Shown: positions 1-8,759, numbered from the stretch's first letter. The stretch: DNA of 64,000 bases from Leptospira ellinghausenii (GCF_003114815.1 NZ_BFAZ01000010.1:211636-275635), one strand, 5' to 3'. Numbers and translations are program-made. The notes: generated by a model from the sequence alone, not told the origin.

Positions 1-2082
1 TATCATTCGCCTCTCTCTTTTTATTCTAGATTTCAATTCAAACCAGAAGACTTAACCAGAAACAAAGCCTATATCCTTCCTGTTCCCCATATCAATTCCA
101 TCGAAAGATTATTCGCAGAAAAATTCCTAGAAGAATATGCACCTAAAAATCCCGTAAAGGTGCGTTATATTGACACACCAGGATTTTTAGAAGAAAAAGA
201 ATTCTTAAAACCAAACTGCTTAGGGCTTGTATCTGATCCATTTTCAAGTCCTTTCCTCCGAAACTTCCAAGACTTTGCCAATAACTTAGAACTTCCTATC
301 TTAAAAAAGGACACGATTTATCCATCCACCTTACTTGCATTTAGCGGTGATGCCATTTTAAAAACAGGAAGAGAAGTATCAGGAGTATTATTGGCTGTCA
401 AAAAAGCCATCGATTTCCTTCAAAATGCAAACAAGGATTATCATGGTAATTTATGGGACGACTTACAACTTTCTCATTTTTACCCACACTTAAGAGTAGG
501 GGAAACAAAAAACCTACTCACCGAACATCCATTAATCCAAAAAGGAGTTTTTTCTTACCATGGTGACGAAACAACTCTCTTCCCATTACTAAAAGATGTT
601 TATTTTCGCTTAATTCGAAGGGTCATTCAACCAGAGGCTGTGCAAGCTGCTCTAAACTTTGAAGAAATTTTATCAGCATTGGAACCTAAAAAAGTATTCG
701 ATGTTAGAAAATTATCTAGCTTCCAAGAACCAACAAATGTGAAATTGCATGCACCTTCACAAATCAATTACCGAAAGCTAAATGCAGTAAGACACTTAAT
801 TGTTGATGTTAATTCTTTGGTTTTGGACATGCTCCAAGGAAATTATAGTTCTCGCCTTAATACGGATGAAACACTTCAATTGGACAACAGAGTCAAAGTA
901 CTCGTAAATTCAATGTTAGACTCTTTTAATGCTAAAATTGAGTTACAAAGAGAAGAGATCACTGAATTGGAAAATTTAATTTCGATTTTGGAAATTAAAT
1001 TGGATAGATCCGCTGTTGACTTACAATACTCAGAAGAAAAATACCGTTACCTATTTGAATTTTCAAGAGAGGCGATAGCCTTAGTTGATGCTGATACAGG
1101 GAGTATCCTGGAAGCAAATAACCAATTCCGTTCTTTAACTGGATACACCAGAGGTGATATCACAAAAATGAATATCGAAGATATCATAATCGGAAACCAA
1201 GTATCCAACCAATTACGATTTGGATCCGATTTATCCTCTGATACTATGTTATCACTTCCTGATGTTGAAATTTTAGTAAAAGATGGCTCCAAACTAGAAG
1301 TAGATATCAGTTTTACTTCCATACTATTATCTCCAAAAAAGAGATACCAAGTTCAATTCCGCCCCAACTCCGAACGAAAAGAACAAGAAAGACTCCAACA
1401 TGAATTTATCTCTAATGTAAGCCACGAATTACGTAGCCCGATGACGAATATTCGTGGGTACTTAGAATTTTTTAAATCTGACTCTTCGTTACCATTCAAC
1501 AAAGAACACATCAATATGTTGGAAGTAATCGATAAAAACGCAAAAAGACTTAGTTTTTTAATCGAAAACCTACTAAAATTAACAACCTCACGAGAAAAAG
1601 ATAAAGAAGCGGAAGTGATAGAAATTTTTGATCCAGTCCCTGTGATTGAAGATGTCATTCATATGAATTCACATCTTGCGAAAGGAAAACCAATCGAATG
1701 GGAACTTTCTTTGAAAAAAGGCCTTTTGATTCGCGGAATTAAATTCGAATTTTCGCAAATTATAACAAACTTATATGTAAATGCCTTAAAATACACTTTC
1801 AAAGGAAAAATTGGTATCTCGTTACGCGACGCCAACGGGAAAGTGGAAATTATAGTTGAAGACACTGGAATCGGAATTGATCCCAACTACAAAAATCAAA
1901 TCTTCGATCGATTTTTCCGAATCCCATCCACAGATAATAAAAAAATAGGTGGAACGGGCCTTGGACTTTCCATTGTTAAATCACTTGTAGAAAAGATGTC
2001 CGGAGAAATATTCGTTGAAAGTACAATGGGTGAGGGAAGTAAATTTACCATTCACTTCCCAATCATCAATGGGAACGTTTAA
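1..2082 (+). CDS. Sensor histidine kinase with PAS domain, 5' end cut by the window
   Basis: The reading frame is open from base 1, so the true start lies outside the window; a GTG at 160 is only an internal candidate. The first 250 or so visible residues form an alpha/beta domain reminiscent of periplasmic substrate-binding proteins, but no membrane segment separates it from the rest. A coiled-coil stretch (around nt 920-1030), a PAS domain (around 1040-1370), and a HisKA segment with phosphoacceptor His at 1423-1425 (motif SHELRSP) follow. The ATPase domain shows NLYVNALKYT, DTGIGI and GGTGLGLSIVK. It should autophosphorylate and pass phosphate to a response regulator; none is adjacent, and the only regulator in the window is at 54.4-55.1 kb. 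The 3' end overlaps the convergent next gene by 17 bases. The kinase call is certain; ligand and partner are unknown. Confidence 0.93.
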   Translation, partial: YHSPLSFYSRFQFKPEDLTRNKAYILPVPHINSIERLFAEKFLEEYAPKNPVKVRYIDTPGFLEEKEFLKPNCLGLVSDPFSSPFLRNFQDFANNLELPILKKDTIYPSTLLAFSGDAILKTGREVSGVLLAVKKAIDFLQNANKDYHGNLWDDLQLSHFYPHLRVGETKNLLTEHPLIQKGVFSYHGDETTLFPLLKDVYFRLIRRVIQPEAVQAALNFEEILSALEPKKVFDVRKLSSFQEPTNVKLHAPSQINYRKLNAVRHLIVDVNSLVLDMLQGNYSSRLNTDETLQLDNRVKVLVNSMLDSFNAKIELQREEITELENLISILEIKLDRSAVDLQYSEEKYRYLFEFSREAIALVDADTGSILEANNQFRSLTGYTRGDITKMNIEDIIIGNQVSNQLRFGSDLSSDTMLSLPDVEILVKDGSKLEVDISFTSILLSPKKRYQVQFRPNSERKEQERLQHEFISNVSHELRSPMTNIRGYLEFFKSDSSLPFNKEHINMLEVIDKNAKRLSFLIENLLKLTTSREKDKEAEVIEIFDPVPVIEDVIHMNSHLAKGKPIEWELSLKKGLLIRGIKFEFSQIITNLYVNALKYTFKGKIGISLRDANGKVEIIVEDTGIGIDPNYKNQIFDRFFRIPSTDNKKIGGTGLGLSIVKSLVEKMSGEIFVESTMGEGSKFTIHFPIINGNV

Positions 2083-2872
2083 CCACCTTCTTCTTTTTAG
2101 GTGCTGCTTTTTTCTTTGGCGAAACTTTTGATTTTTGTTTTTCCAAAACAACGGGTTTGGAATGTAAATGGGAAGGGATGTTCTGTAAGTCTAAATTCAT
2201 TTTAGACAAAAGAACCGACAATTCCATCATTTCCCTTGTACCTAAAAGTTGCATCATTGCCAATGCCTGGTTCATACCTAATTTTTTAAAAATTTCCAAT
2301 ACATTCGAAACACCAAAAAACTTTAGAAGGATCGGCAATTCTTCTAATCCTCTTTGTTTGATCCATTTTTTACAATCAGCAACAGAAAGTTCATTTACCA
2401 ATTGAATGATAGGCTGAAGCTGAATCTTATCAACTAACCACAAAAAATCTCGCATTGGAATTTCTTTTAGTAAAGATATCGACTTTTGAATACCGAGTGA
2501 TTTTAAAACTTCAACACTTGCCTCAGGGCCTAATGTTTTTGCCAATAGACCTACATCGTGTGGAGGGATACTTTTAGATACAATGGCAAGATCCGCAATT
2601 GATAACGAATGAATGAAATAAACCAAATCATCATCATCATTTTCACGAATCATCTCCACCAAAATTTTTTCAGGGATTTGATTCACTAACTCAACGACTG
2701 TTTCTTCACTCAATTTTTGTGTTAAAACAATGAGGCGTTCCTTCGGAACTTTTCCAGTAAGGGAAAGAAGTTTTTCGTATCCCAAATTTTTCAATATTTG
2801 AAAGGACTTTTTTGGACCCAATTTTTCTAAATACTGATACACCGTTTGTATGGTAACGAGAACTTCTTTCAT
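2066..2872 (-). CDS. Hypothetical helical-repeat protein with lysine-rich tail
   Basis: I do not recognise a named family. The protein of about 268 residues is almost entirely leucine-rich amphipathic helices with loosely repeated units of 30-35 residues (KLGxxxxxxxLxxLG, VPKERLIVL, IPEKILVEM, IPMRDFLWL). This resembles the helical superhelix of MgtE N domains or HEAT-like proteins. It ends in a basic tail rich in KK and KKK. I prefer the ATG at 2872, preceded by AGTTGGGG, over a TTG seven codons upstream that has no ribosome binding site. There is no signal peptide or membrane segment. It converges with and overlaps the histidine kinase. The basic tail could bind nucleic acid or membrane; this is inference only. 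Confidence 0.7.
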   Translation of the reverse strand: MKEVLVTIQTVYQYLEKLGPKKSFQILKNLGYEKLLSLTGKVPKERLIVLTQKLSEETVVELVNQIPEKILVEMIRENDDDDLVYFIHSLSIADLAIVSKSIPPHDVGLLAKTLGPEASVEVLKSLGIQKSISLLKEIPMRDFLWLVDKIQLQPIIQLVNELSVADCKKWIKQRGLEELPILLKFFGVSNVLEIFKKLGMNQALAMMQLLGTREMMELSVLLSKMNLDLQNIPSHLHSKPVVLEKQKSKVSPKKKAAPKKKKVVKRSH

Positions 2873-2963
2873 TTGCCCCAACTTTGGATACAAACTGTCA
2901 GAATCTTGTTAAAATTCCAGAGAAATTCCTTTCAAAATCTATTAATTTTTACAAAATGGGAGA

Positions 2964-4127
2964 GTGAAACCGCGTCAACTCTGCATAACCATGTTTTTTT
3001 TCATTTTGGGAGTAATGGGGATCATTCAATTTAAAATATCTCCCTACAACCACTCACTGTCTGCATTAATTGGGATTTGGGAAGGATTTTATGAAATCAA
3101 TCCAAACTTAGTCGATCCAAATTTTGTCGTATATAAATCAGGCGGATATGATGGACAATTTTTTTACCTACTCGCAAAAGATTTGTTTAACGATTCCGAT
3201 TGGAACTTAATTGTAGATAGTTTTTATTTTCGTTACCATAGAATAGGATTATCGCTCATTTCTGGACTTGTTTCTCATTTATTAGGCAGTGAACACTACC
3301 CACTCATAACACTTACGATTTTATTTTCGACGTTTCTATTTTCTGTATATTGTTTATACCAACTACTTCCCGAAAAATCGAAATGGTTAGTTTTGTTTTA
3401 TATCTTTTCTCCCTATTCATTAAATTCCAATTTATTATTAGTCGCTGATTCTTTTTTTGTGAGTTTAGCAATAATTAGTTATTATTTTTACACAAAAAAA
3501 AATCTAACTACCTCGTTTTTATTTTTCCTGATCACAGTCTTCACAAGGGAATTGGGGGTTTTATTTTTAGCTCCGATTGTTTTGGGAGCTCTATACCATA
3601 AACAATGGAAAGAAGTTTTTCTATTTTCCTTACCAGGCATCTTGTTTTTGGGTTTTTTGTATGTCGGATGGAAAAACTCCCCAAATCATTTAGGCACAAA
3701 CCCACTTGGTTTCAAAGATATGATAGATATTCCCTTATTCGGATTTGTAAAAAGTTTTTTTGACCATAACCAATTTCAATTCAAACTAAAAGAATTCCCC
3801 AAACTACTTTTCCTAGTATCGTTTTTAAGTATGATCATGATTTCTATCGCATCTATCAGGAACTCATTTCAAAAGGATCTAAACATACTCGTTCCTATCC
3901 TTGGAAGTTTATTCGTCATTGCAATTGCAGAAGAGGGGTATTGGAGGTCTTTTGATAATTTGAGTAGAATGTTTACACTCATTTTACCTTTCAGTTTACT
4001 ACTGGAAGGTGTAACCAAAAAATTGAGTTTTAAGATCTTTCTTGGCACTTCCATTACCTTATTTTTCTTTTTACTAGTTCGAATTTTTTTCATCACACCA
4101 ACAAAGGAATATTTTTTAGCACTATGA
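2964..4127 (+). CDS. Polytopic membrane protein, possible glycosyltransferase
   Basis: A protein of about 387 residues with eight or more hydrophobic segments. It contains YDGQFFYLLAKD followed by a short RYHRIG stretch in the first extracytoplasmic loop. That layout (acidic residue, DGQFYY, R-IG) is common in lipid-linked sugar transferases of the GT-C fold, so a mannosyltransferase-like role is plausible but unproven. A GTG at 2964 gives a typical MKPR n-region before the first helix and follows GGGAG at very short spacing; an ATG at 2991 is the alternative. Its last codons overlap the mqnD start by four bases (ATGA), suggesting translational coupling. Confidence 0.7.
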   Translation: MKPRQLCITMFFFILGVMGIIQFKISPYNHSLSALIGIWEGFYEINPNLVDPNFVVYKSGGYDGQFFYLLAKDLFNDSDWNLIVDSFYFRYHRIGLSLISGLVSHLLGSEHYPLITLTILFSTFLFSVYCLYQLLPEKSKWLVLFYIFSPYSLNSNLLLVADSFFVSLAIISYYFYTKKNLTTSFLFFLITVFTRELGVLFLAPIVLGALYHKQWKEVFLFSLPGILFLGFLYVGWKNSPNHLGTNPLGFKDMIDIPLFGFVKSFFDHNQFQFKLKEFPKLLFLVSFLSMIMISIASIRNSFQKDLNILVPILGSLFVIAIAEEGYWRSFDNLSRMFTLILPFSLLLEGVTKKLSFKIFLGTSITLFFFLLVRIFFITPTKEYFLAL

Positions 4128-4951
4128 TTTCACTTGCGTATTCACCTTGCCCAAATGACACTTTCCTCTTTTATCACCTGATTCGTAATACAGACTACCC
4201 GGTCAAAGAAGAACTTTACGATGTCGAAAACTTAAATGAATTTGCATTTGAAGGTAAATTCCCAGTAACTAAACTTTCGTTTGCTGCTTTTTTCCACATT
4301 ATCGATAAATACATATTATTGGAAACGGGTTCTGCTTTGGGTCGAGGTTGTGGTCCACTTCTCGTCAGAAAAAAAAATACCAATACCAACTTAGAAAATT
4401 GTCAATCTTTATATATCCCAGGACAACTGACTACTGCCAATTTACTATTATCCCTTTATACAAATGGGACACATAAACCAACTGCACTTCGTTATGATGA
4501 AATCATTCCTAAACTTTTAACGGAAGAAAACAGTTTAGGAGTGATCATTCACGAAGAAAGATTCACATTCGAAGAAAGAGGATTGGAGAAGGTGGTTGAT
4601 CTCGGTGAATGGTGGGAATCATCAACAGGATACCCAATTCCTCTTGGTGCTATTGCCATAAGAAGGGACATCCCAAGAGAAGAAGCACTCAAATTCCAAT
4701 CGGAACTTCAGAAAAGCCTAAGAGATGCTTACCAAGAACCAAAAGCAATGATGGATTACATCAAGGAAAATTCTCAGAATAAAGAAGATTCCGTAATCAA
4801 AGCTCATATTGATTTATACGTGAACGAATTTACGAAATCATTGGGAAAAGAAGGACACGATGCTGTGACTTACCTTTTCCAAAGAGCGATTGAAGCAGGT
4901 TTTATCAAAAAACCCACCTCAACACTACCTTTGTTTTTAGGAGAAAGTTAA
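4124..4951 (+). CDS. mqnD: 1,4-dihydroxy-6-naphthoate synthase (menaquinone, futalosine pathway)
   Basis: The N-terminus reads SLAYSPCPNDTFLFY, the signature of MqnD, and GRGCGPLLV follows later. The 275-residue length fits the family. MqnD converts cyclic dehypoxanthine futalosine to 1,4-dihydroxy-6-naphthoate in the alternative menaquinone route and has a periplasmic-binding-protein-like fold. There is no signal peptide, so it is cytoplasmic. The start overlaps the stop of the upstream membrane gene by four bases. The stop overlaps the convergent repeat-protein gene by 15 bases. The other mqn genes are not in the window, so the pathway must be encoded elsewhere. Confidence 0.92.
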   Translation: MISLAYSPCPNDTFLFYHLIRNTDYPVKEELYDVENLNEFAFEGKFPVTKLSFAAFFHIIDKYILLETGSALGRGCGPLLVRKKNTNTNLENCQSLYIPGQLTTANLLLSLYTNGTHKPTALRYDEIIPKLLTEENSLGVIIHEERFTFEERGLEKVVDLGEWWESSTGYPIPLGAIAIRRDIPREEALKFQSELQKSLRDAYQEPKAMMDYIKENSQNKEDSVIKAHIDLYVNEFTKSLGKEGHDAVTYLFQRAIEAGFIKKPTSTLPLFLGES

Positions 4952-7447
4952 GAGGCAAAGGATATGTCCTTTATCTCGTTTGCAAGCTTCCATTGCCTTT
5001 GCCACCAACATTCCTGGTTTTAATTTGGAAGGATCCGCTTTGATCGCATGACCAGAAGTGAGTCCTGATACCAAAAGATCTCCAGGGTAAATGGGCACCT
5101 GTGTAGCATCCACGTGAAGTTTCGCCACTCCAAGAAGTGCCACTAACACGTATTCTACGCCTTTTTCTCTTTTCCCAAAAACCAGATTGGCATTTGAGAC
5201 AGCAACACCGATCACATTGGTAGAGTAGGGGTGTTTGCTCCTCCCGAGAACTCCCGTTTCTTCGGTAGCCACAAGTAAATCACCAGAAGTGATAACATCT
5301 TTCCCATCGAGTCTAAAATAACGAGCGATACATTCTTCACCACCATCCTTCGTTATGCGAAGATTCCCCTCAAAAACCGACTCTCCATTAGCATAAATTG
5401 CTTTTCCAGAACCAATTAATTCATATTCAGGAATACCTTTTCCATCAACAACAATGGCAAACTCTGACTGTGAAACAAACCTACCACCTGGTGACGTTGT
5501 ACCGGCACCTAAAATTCCAGCCGACCGAGTTGTTTCTTTTCCTTTGGAAATACCATAAACTCCGATGGATTCTCCAAATCCAACAACTCCAGAACCAGAA
5601 GAGACCCCTACAAGTCCTGAACCATTTTTCGTATTTTTTCCGTAAATGATCGCATCGTTTGATTGTGGTGGAACAAATCCTTTGGAGATAGACTCAGCTT
5701 CGCCTGTAATCTTTAATAAGCCAGTATGTGAGTTAAAATCATGTTCTTTTTCGGCATATGGATGTGTATGAGGTTTTGGTTCTCTTTTATCAGACAATCT
5801 TGGATCATCGGACAATACTACCTTCCCAGGGACAGCTTCTCCATGGTTTGCCAATACAACAATACCTGCATCGTCAAACCCTGCTTTGGCGAGACGTTTG
5901 TCGTTTCCTTGCACAACAACACCAGCTTTAGTTTCGCCTGAATGTGCGAGTTGGACAATTCCATGTGCTTCCGTATTGGCAAGTTTTAGACGTTTATCAT
6001 TCCCTTGCACAACGGTATTTGATTCCTCTCCACCATTCGGAGCTAATTGTACAATTCCTTTTGCAGTGGTTGTGGCATCCTTTAACCTTGGATCGTCACC
6101 TGTTACCACTTTATCAATCGCAGTTTCACCAGCTTCCGCCAGTTGTACAAGTCCTACTGATTTTTTTGTCGCAATTTTTAATCGGGAATCATTGCCTTGG
6201 ACAGCAACCCCTGGACGCGTTTCGCCATCTAACGCAAGCTCTACGATTCCTGGATGATCTGTAGAAGCATTCCGTAACCTCTCATCATCCGATTGGACGA
6301 CGAGACCCGGTCTTGCTTCTCCACTCCTTGCAAGTCTCACGAGACCATGAGTGAGTTCGGTGGCGATTTTTAGGCGTTTATCATTTCCTTGGACAACAAC
6401 ACCTGGTTTTTCTTCTCCATCAGATGCAAGTTCCACAATCCCACGGTATTCGGTTGTTGCATCTCTTAACCTTCTATCATTAGATTGGACAACAACACCT
6501 TCTTTTACTTCACCATCAACTGCGAGTCGAATGATCCCGGATCTTAAAACAGAAGCATAGGGAAGTGGTTCTCTGGTTGGCCCACCTGATTCCTTTTTAT
6601 CTGCACTAGAGTACAATTCGAGTTCAATGACTTCGGTAGTGTATTCTTTTTTGTTAGTTTGTTTTTCATCGATAAAAACAATTTTTAAAAATCGTAAATT
6701 GACAGGTGGGAAACGCCACTTGTACCAAGTACCTGGTTCAGATAAGAAATAATTTTCCTCATGTAACTGGTGCCAAGTTAGATCATCTTCGCTGTAATAA
6801 ACAATAAACCTTTCGGGAAAATTGGTGATGGCATCGTTTTTCGTTAACATCCGAAATTCTTCAATCCGGTTAACAGATCCCATATCCAAAATCACGTATT
6901 CATCAGCAGGTTCTTCTTTTTTCTTTGAAGACCATCCGTAATCAGGTCTTGTATCAAATAAATTTTCTTTCACATAGAGTCTATCTAACTCTGAACTAAC
7001 TTGAATAGACTGAACACCACTGATTAAGATTTTTAATGGACCAAAACTAATCCGATTTTTCCCGTTACTTGCTTTTCTTGAAATTTTAGAAATAAACTTC
7101 ACATAACGAGCGCTTGTTAATGAAAACAACCATTTAGCGGAAGTTTTAAATGATTTGCGAAAGGATGATTCTTGTAAAATGGGTTCCCAATACTTACCAT
7201 CATGTGATAACTCAAACCGGAAAGAATCGGGGAAAAAATCCAACCCATCCTTTCCTGGTAATAACTCGATTCCATTAAAAAAAACAACATCGTCAAATTG
7301 GAAAATGATCGAGGAGAGAGAAGACTGTTCCTTTTCTTCAAAAAATGACAAAAACTCATTATTTTTGATTTCATACGTTCCTGTTGTGGAAACAGATTGG
7401 ATGGGCAAAGAGTAGGGGTGGCTTGTGCGAATTAAATGATCTTTCAT
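4937..7447 (-). CDS. Large tail-fibre-like repeat protein with discoidin-like N-terminus
   Basis: 836 residues. The first 280 or so contain two beta-rich segments that read like F5/8 type C (discoidin) carbohydrate-binding domains (VILDMGSVNRIEEFRML, RFIVYYSEDDLTWHQL, LRFLKIVFID). Residues of about 300-560 hold eight tandem units of 32 residues, consensus G-[IL]-V-x-LA-x-x-GE-x-x-x-G-VVVQ-[GS]-ND-x-RL-x-x-A, resembling the short repeats of phage tail fibres. A glycine-rich segment (GSGLVGVSSGSGVVGFGE) follows. The C-terminal domain (YPGDLLVSGLTSGHA, GMLVAKAMEA, ILCLLTFS) is like the terminal domain of many tail-fibre or spike-like proteins. No signal peptide is visible. It overlaps mqnD convergently and stands alone downstream of rep. 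Likely a fibrous, sugar-binding trimer; the phage relation is inference. Confidence 0.8.
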   Translation of the reverse strand: MKDHLIRTSHPYSLPIQSVSTTGTYEIKNNEFLSFFEEKEQSSLSSIIFQFDDVVFFNGIELLPGKDGLDFFPDSFRFELSHDGKYWEPILQESSFRKSFKTSAKWLFSLTSARYVKFISKISRKASNGKNRISFGPLKILISGVQSIQVSSELDRLYVKENLFDTRPDYGWSSKKKEEPADEYVILDMGSVNRIEEFRMLTKNDAITNFPERFIVYYSEDDLTWHQLHEENYFLSEPGTWYKWRFPPVNLRFLKIVFIDEKQTNKKEYTTEVIELELYSSADKKESGGPTREPLPYASVLRSGIIRLAVDGEVKEGVVVQSNDRRLRDATTEYRGIVELASDGEEKPGVVVQGNDKRLKIATELTHGLVRLARSGEARPGLVVQSDDERLRNASTDHPGIVELALDGETRPGVAVQGNDSRLKIATKKSVGLVQLAEAGETAIDKVVTGDDPRLKDATTTAKGIVQLAPNGGEESNTVVQGNDKRLKLANTEAHGIVQLAHSGETKAGVVVQGNDKRLAKAGFDDAGIVVLANHGEAVPGKVVLSDDPRLSDKREPKPHTHPYAEKEHDFNSHTGLLKITGEAESISKGFVPPQSNDAIIYGKNTKNGSGLVGVSSGSGVVGFGESIGVYGISKGKETTRSAGILGAGTTSPGGRFVSQSEFAIVVDGKGIPEYELIGSGKAIYANGESVFEGNLRITKDGGEECIARYFRLDGKDVITSGDLLVATEETGVLGRSKHPYSTNVIGVAVSNANLVFGKREKGVEYVLVALLGVAKLHVDATQVPIYPGDLLVSGLTSGHAIKADPSKLKPGMLVAKAMEACKRDKGHILCLLTFS

Positions 7448-7498
7448 GCGCTTTTTCAGTTATGATTCCTTCCAAAAAATACCGTTTTTCTATTCAGT

Positions 7499-8422
7499 CT
7501 ATCGAATTTCACCGACACGTGAGCCTTCTTCTTTTTCTGTAAAAACTACAAGTACAACTGGTTTTACCCGTTCTGTGAAATACATTTGGATGATTTGGCG
7601 TAAATGCCCAAGTATCGGAGAGGTGACGATGATCACATTTCCATCTGTTGTCACCTGGATTTTTTCCAATTGGCGAAAGGATGATTCTGTCAATTGTTTC
7701 GAAGCCCAAGTCAAAAACCCAGACCAAGAAGCTGGGTGAGGAAGGCTTGATTCCTTTCCCAAATCATGCCCAGAATTAAGCACTTCTTTTCGTTGGGCAC
7801 TCACTAATTCCCTGCAAAGGGTTTGTACATACGAAACATTCGATTCCATATGGAGGTCCACAGCCTTACGATACGCCTCAAGAGCAATTTCAGGACCAAA
7901 TAAATCGACAAGAGTTTCGAAGTCTTTTTTCCCTTCTTTTGAATCTCTCTTACTTTCGCTTTGGTCCTTTATTTCTGGTACATGGTTTGTATTGGATATA
8001 GTTATATTAATATGGTTAGGGGATCCATCCGTAACCCCCTTTGTTTGTGAATTGAATCCCCCAGCGGTCTCGGACTCGGCCCCCCTGAGGTGTATCGATG
8101 TATCTCCCAGAGGGGTAATTCTGGAACCCTCATAATGGAAAGAAAAATGATACCTTGTGGAAGTCCTTCCACTTCCTGGAACTTGGTAGAGTAAACCTGC
8201 TTGTGTTAATTCTTTTTTGGCAGTCACTATGGATTTTTTGGTTTTGAATCCAGTTAGGCGCATGAGGGTTTCTGTATTTGGCCAAACAGGTTTGAAGTTG
8301 TAGTCACTGAATTTTAAAAGCACAGGATACAACGTCTTTGCAGCATGGGATAACCCTGCCCAAACACCGGAATCGATGATGTCGGTCATCAGACGGATAT
8401 AGGGATGTCGCTGGTCGCTCAA
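7499..8422 (-). CDS. Replication initiator-like protein of the second replicon
   Basis: About 307 residues. The N-terminal 130 residues form a winged-helix pair of the kind found in plasmid initiators (RHPYIRLMTDIIDSG, NTETLMRLTGFKTKKS, ELTQAGLLYQVPGSGR). A polar linker and a C-terminal helical domain follow. I chose the TTG at 8422 because GGAGGAG lies five bases upstream (8428-8434). The longer frame starting at ATG 8488 has no ribosome binding site and would run through the operator repeats. Position after parA-parB on the same strand, with a 340-base leader region in between, gives the parA-parB-rep order of Leptospira phage LE1 and chromosome II. It should open the origin; the origin itself is probably in or beside this locus. 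Confidence 0.75.
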   Translation of the reverse strand: MSDQRHPYIRLMTDIIDSGVWAGLSHAAKTLYPVLLKFSDYNFKPVWPNTETLMRLTGFKTKKSIVTAKKELTQAGLLYQVPGSGRTSTRYHFSFHYEGSRITPLGDTSIHLRGAESETAGGFNSQTKGVTDGSPNHINITISNTNHVPEIKDQSESKRDSKEGKKDFETLVDLFGPEIALEAYRKAVDLHMESNVSYVQTLCRELVSAQRKEVLNSGHDLGKESSLPHPASWSGFLTWASKQLTESSFRQLEKIQVTTDGNVIIVTSPILGHLRQIIQMYFTERVKPVVLVVFTEKEEGSRVGEIR

Positions 8423-8481
8423 GGAAGCTCCTCCGATTTCTGCAAAAATTAAACTAAATTTAAGCAAATAATTCGAAGGAG

Positions 8482-8510
8482 TTGACATTATCTGACATAA
8501 TGTTAATTAT
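8482..8510 (+). promoter_or_regulatory. Plus-strand promoter for candidate counter-transcribed RNA
   Basis: A perfect -35 box TTGACA (8482-8487) is followed after 17 bases by AATTAT (8505-8510, four of six matches to TATAAT). It points away from rep, toward the strong terminator at 8547-8573. Predicted transcription start is about 8516-8518. The elements overlap the GACATAAT inverted repeat, so whatever binds that repeat should control this promoter. Confidence 0.55.
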
Positions 8511-8513
8511 GTC
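8484..8513. repeat. GACATAAT operator or iteron cluster upstream of rep
   Basis: GACATTAT at 8484-8491 is followed one helical turn later by a perfect inverted repeat, GACATAAT-GTTA-ATTATGTC (8494-8513). A further ATTATGTC lies at 8653-8660, at the predicted start of the rep transcript. The array of one word in both orientations around both promoters fits binding sites for Rep or a partition protein. Confidence 0.6.
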
Positions 8514-8515
8514 TC

Positions 8516-8573
8516 ATCCAACAACATTCCTTCGGGAAACCCCGACCCCCTGGTGTTCCAGGGGATTTTTTTT
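8516..8573 (+). ncRNA. Candidate counter-transcribed RNA opposite the rep leader
   Basis: A transcript from the promoter at 8482-8510 would start near 8516 and stop in the T-run ending at 8573, giving an RNA of about 56-58 bases. It has a small 5' hairpin (TTCGGGAAACCCCGA, 8532-8546 region) and the terminator hairpin. No plus-strand gene lies upstream to need this terminator. A minus-strand promoter for rep is predicted further up (8661-8690), so this RNA would be antisense to the rep leader. The size, the structure and the place between parB and the initiator match the ctRNA (incA) of alphaproteobacterial repABC replicons. No expression data were available; this is a prediction. Confidence 0.5.
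8547..8573 (+). terminator. Rho-independent terminator, plus strand
   Basis: Seven-base-pair GC-rich stem CCCCTGG (8547-8553) and CCAGGGG (8558-8564) around a TGTT loop, followed by A and eight T residues (8566-8573). The minus strand has no T-run, so it works only for rightward transcription, where no gene precedes it. Confidence 0.85.
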
Positions 8574-8604
8574 ATATGTCGGGTTAGGGCAATGGAATGC
8601 CCCC

Positions 8605-8628
8605 ACACCTTTTCTCAAGAAAAGGTGT
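8605..8628. repeat. Perfect inverted repeat in the parB-rep spacer
   Basis: ACACCTTTTCT (8605-8615) and AGAAAAGGTGT (8618-8628) form an 11-bp perfect stem with a two-base centre. No T-run follows on either strand, so it is more likely a protein-binding or leader-RNA structure than a terminator. It lies in the predicted rep leader. Confidence 0.6.
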
Positions 8629-8660
8629 TTGCTCAAACCTATCAAAAGTTTTATTATGTC

Positions 8661-8690
8661 ACATTATTGTCGGATTCTGGTAACTGTCAA
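8661..8690 (-). promoter_or_regulatory. Predicted rep promoter
   Basis: On the minus strand a perfect TTGACA (8690-8685) is followed after 17 or 18 bases by ATAATG or TAATGT (about 8667-8661). The spacer contains TTGTCGGA (8667-8674), the half-site that also forms the palindromes upstream of parA. Transcription from about 8655 would give rep a leader of some 230 bases that includes the complement of the candidate antisense RNA. Confidence 0.45.
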
Positions 8691-8733
8691 GTTCGTACAG
8701 TATTTTTCCCTGCTCAGGCCAAAAAATTTTTTC

Positions 8734-8759
8734 CTAAGTACTTGACTGCTAAGTACTTG
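8734..8759. repeat. Direct repeat pair CTAAGTACTTG downstream of parB
   Basis: CTAAGTACTTG occurs at 8734-8744 and again at 8749-8759 (15-base period), each with the palindromic core AAGTACTT. It sits just after the parB stop. It could be an iteron or centromere element; no further copies were seen nearby. Confidence 0.5.

Noticed and set aside
5886..6257. Plus-strand ORFs opposite the repeat protein
   Set aside because: Mirror images of the 32-residue repeats; repeat DNA keeps several frames open.
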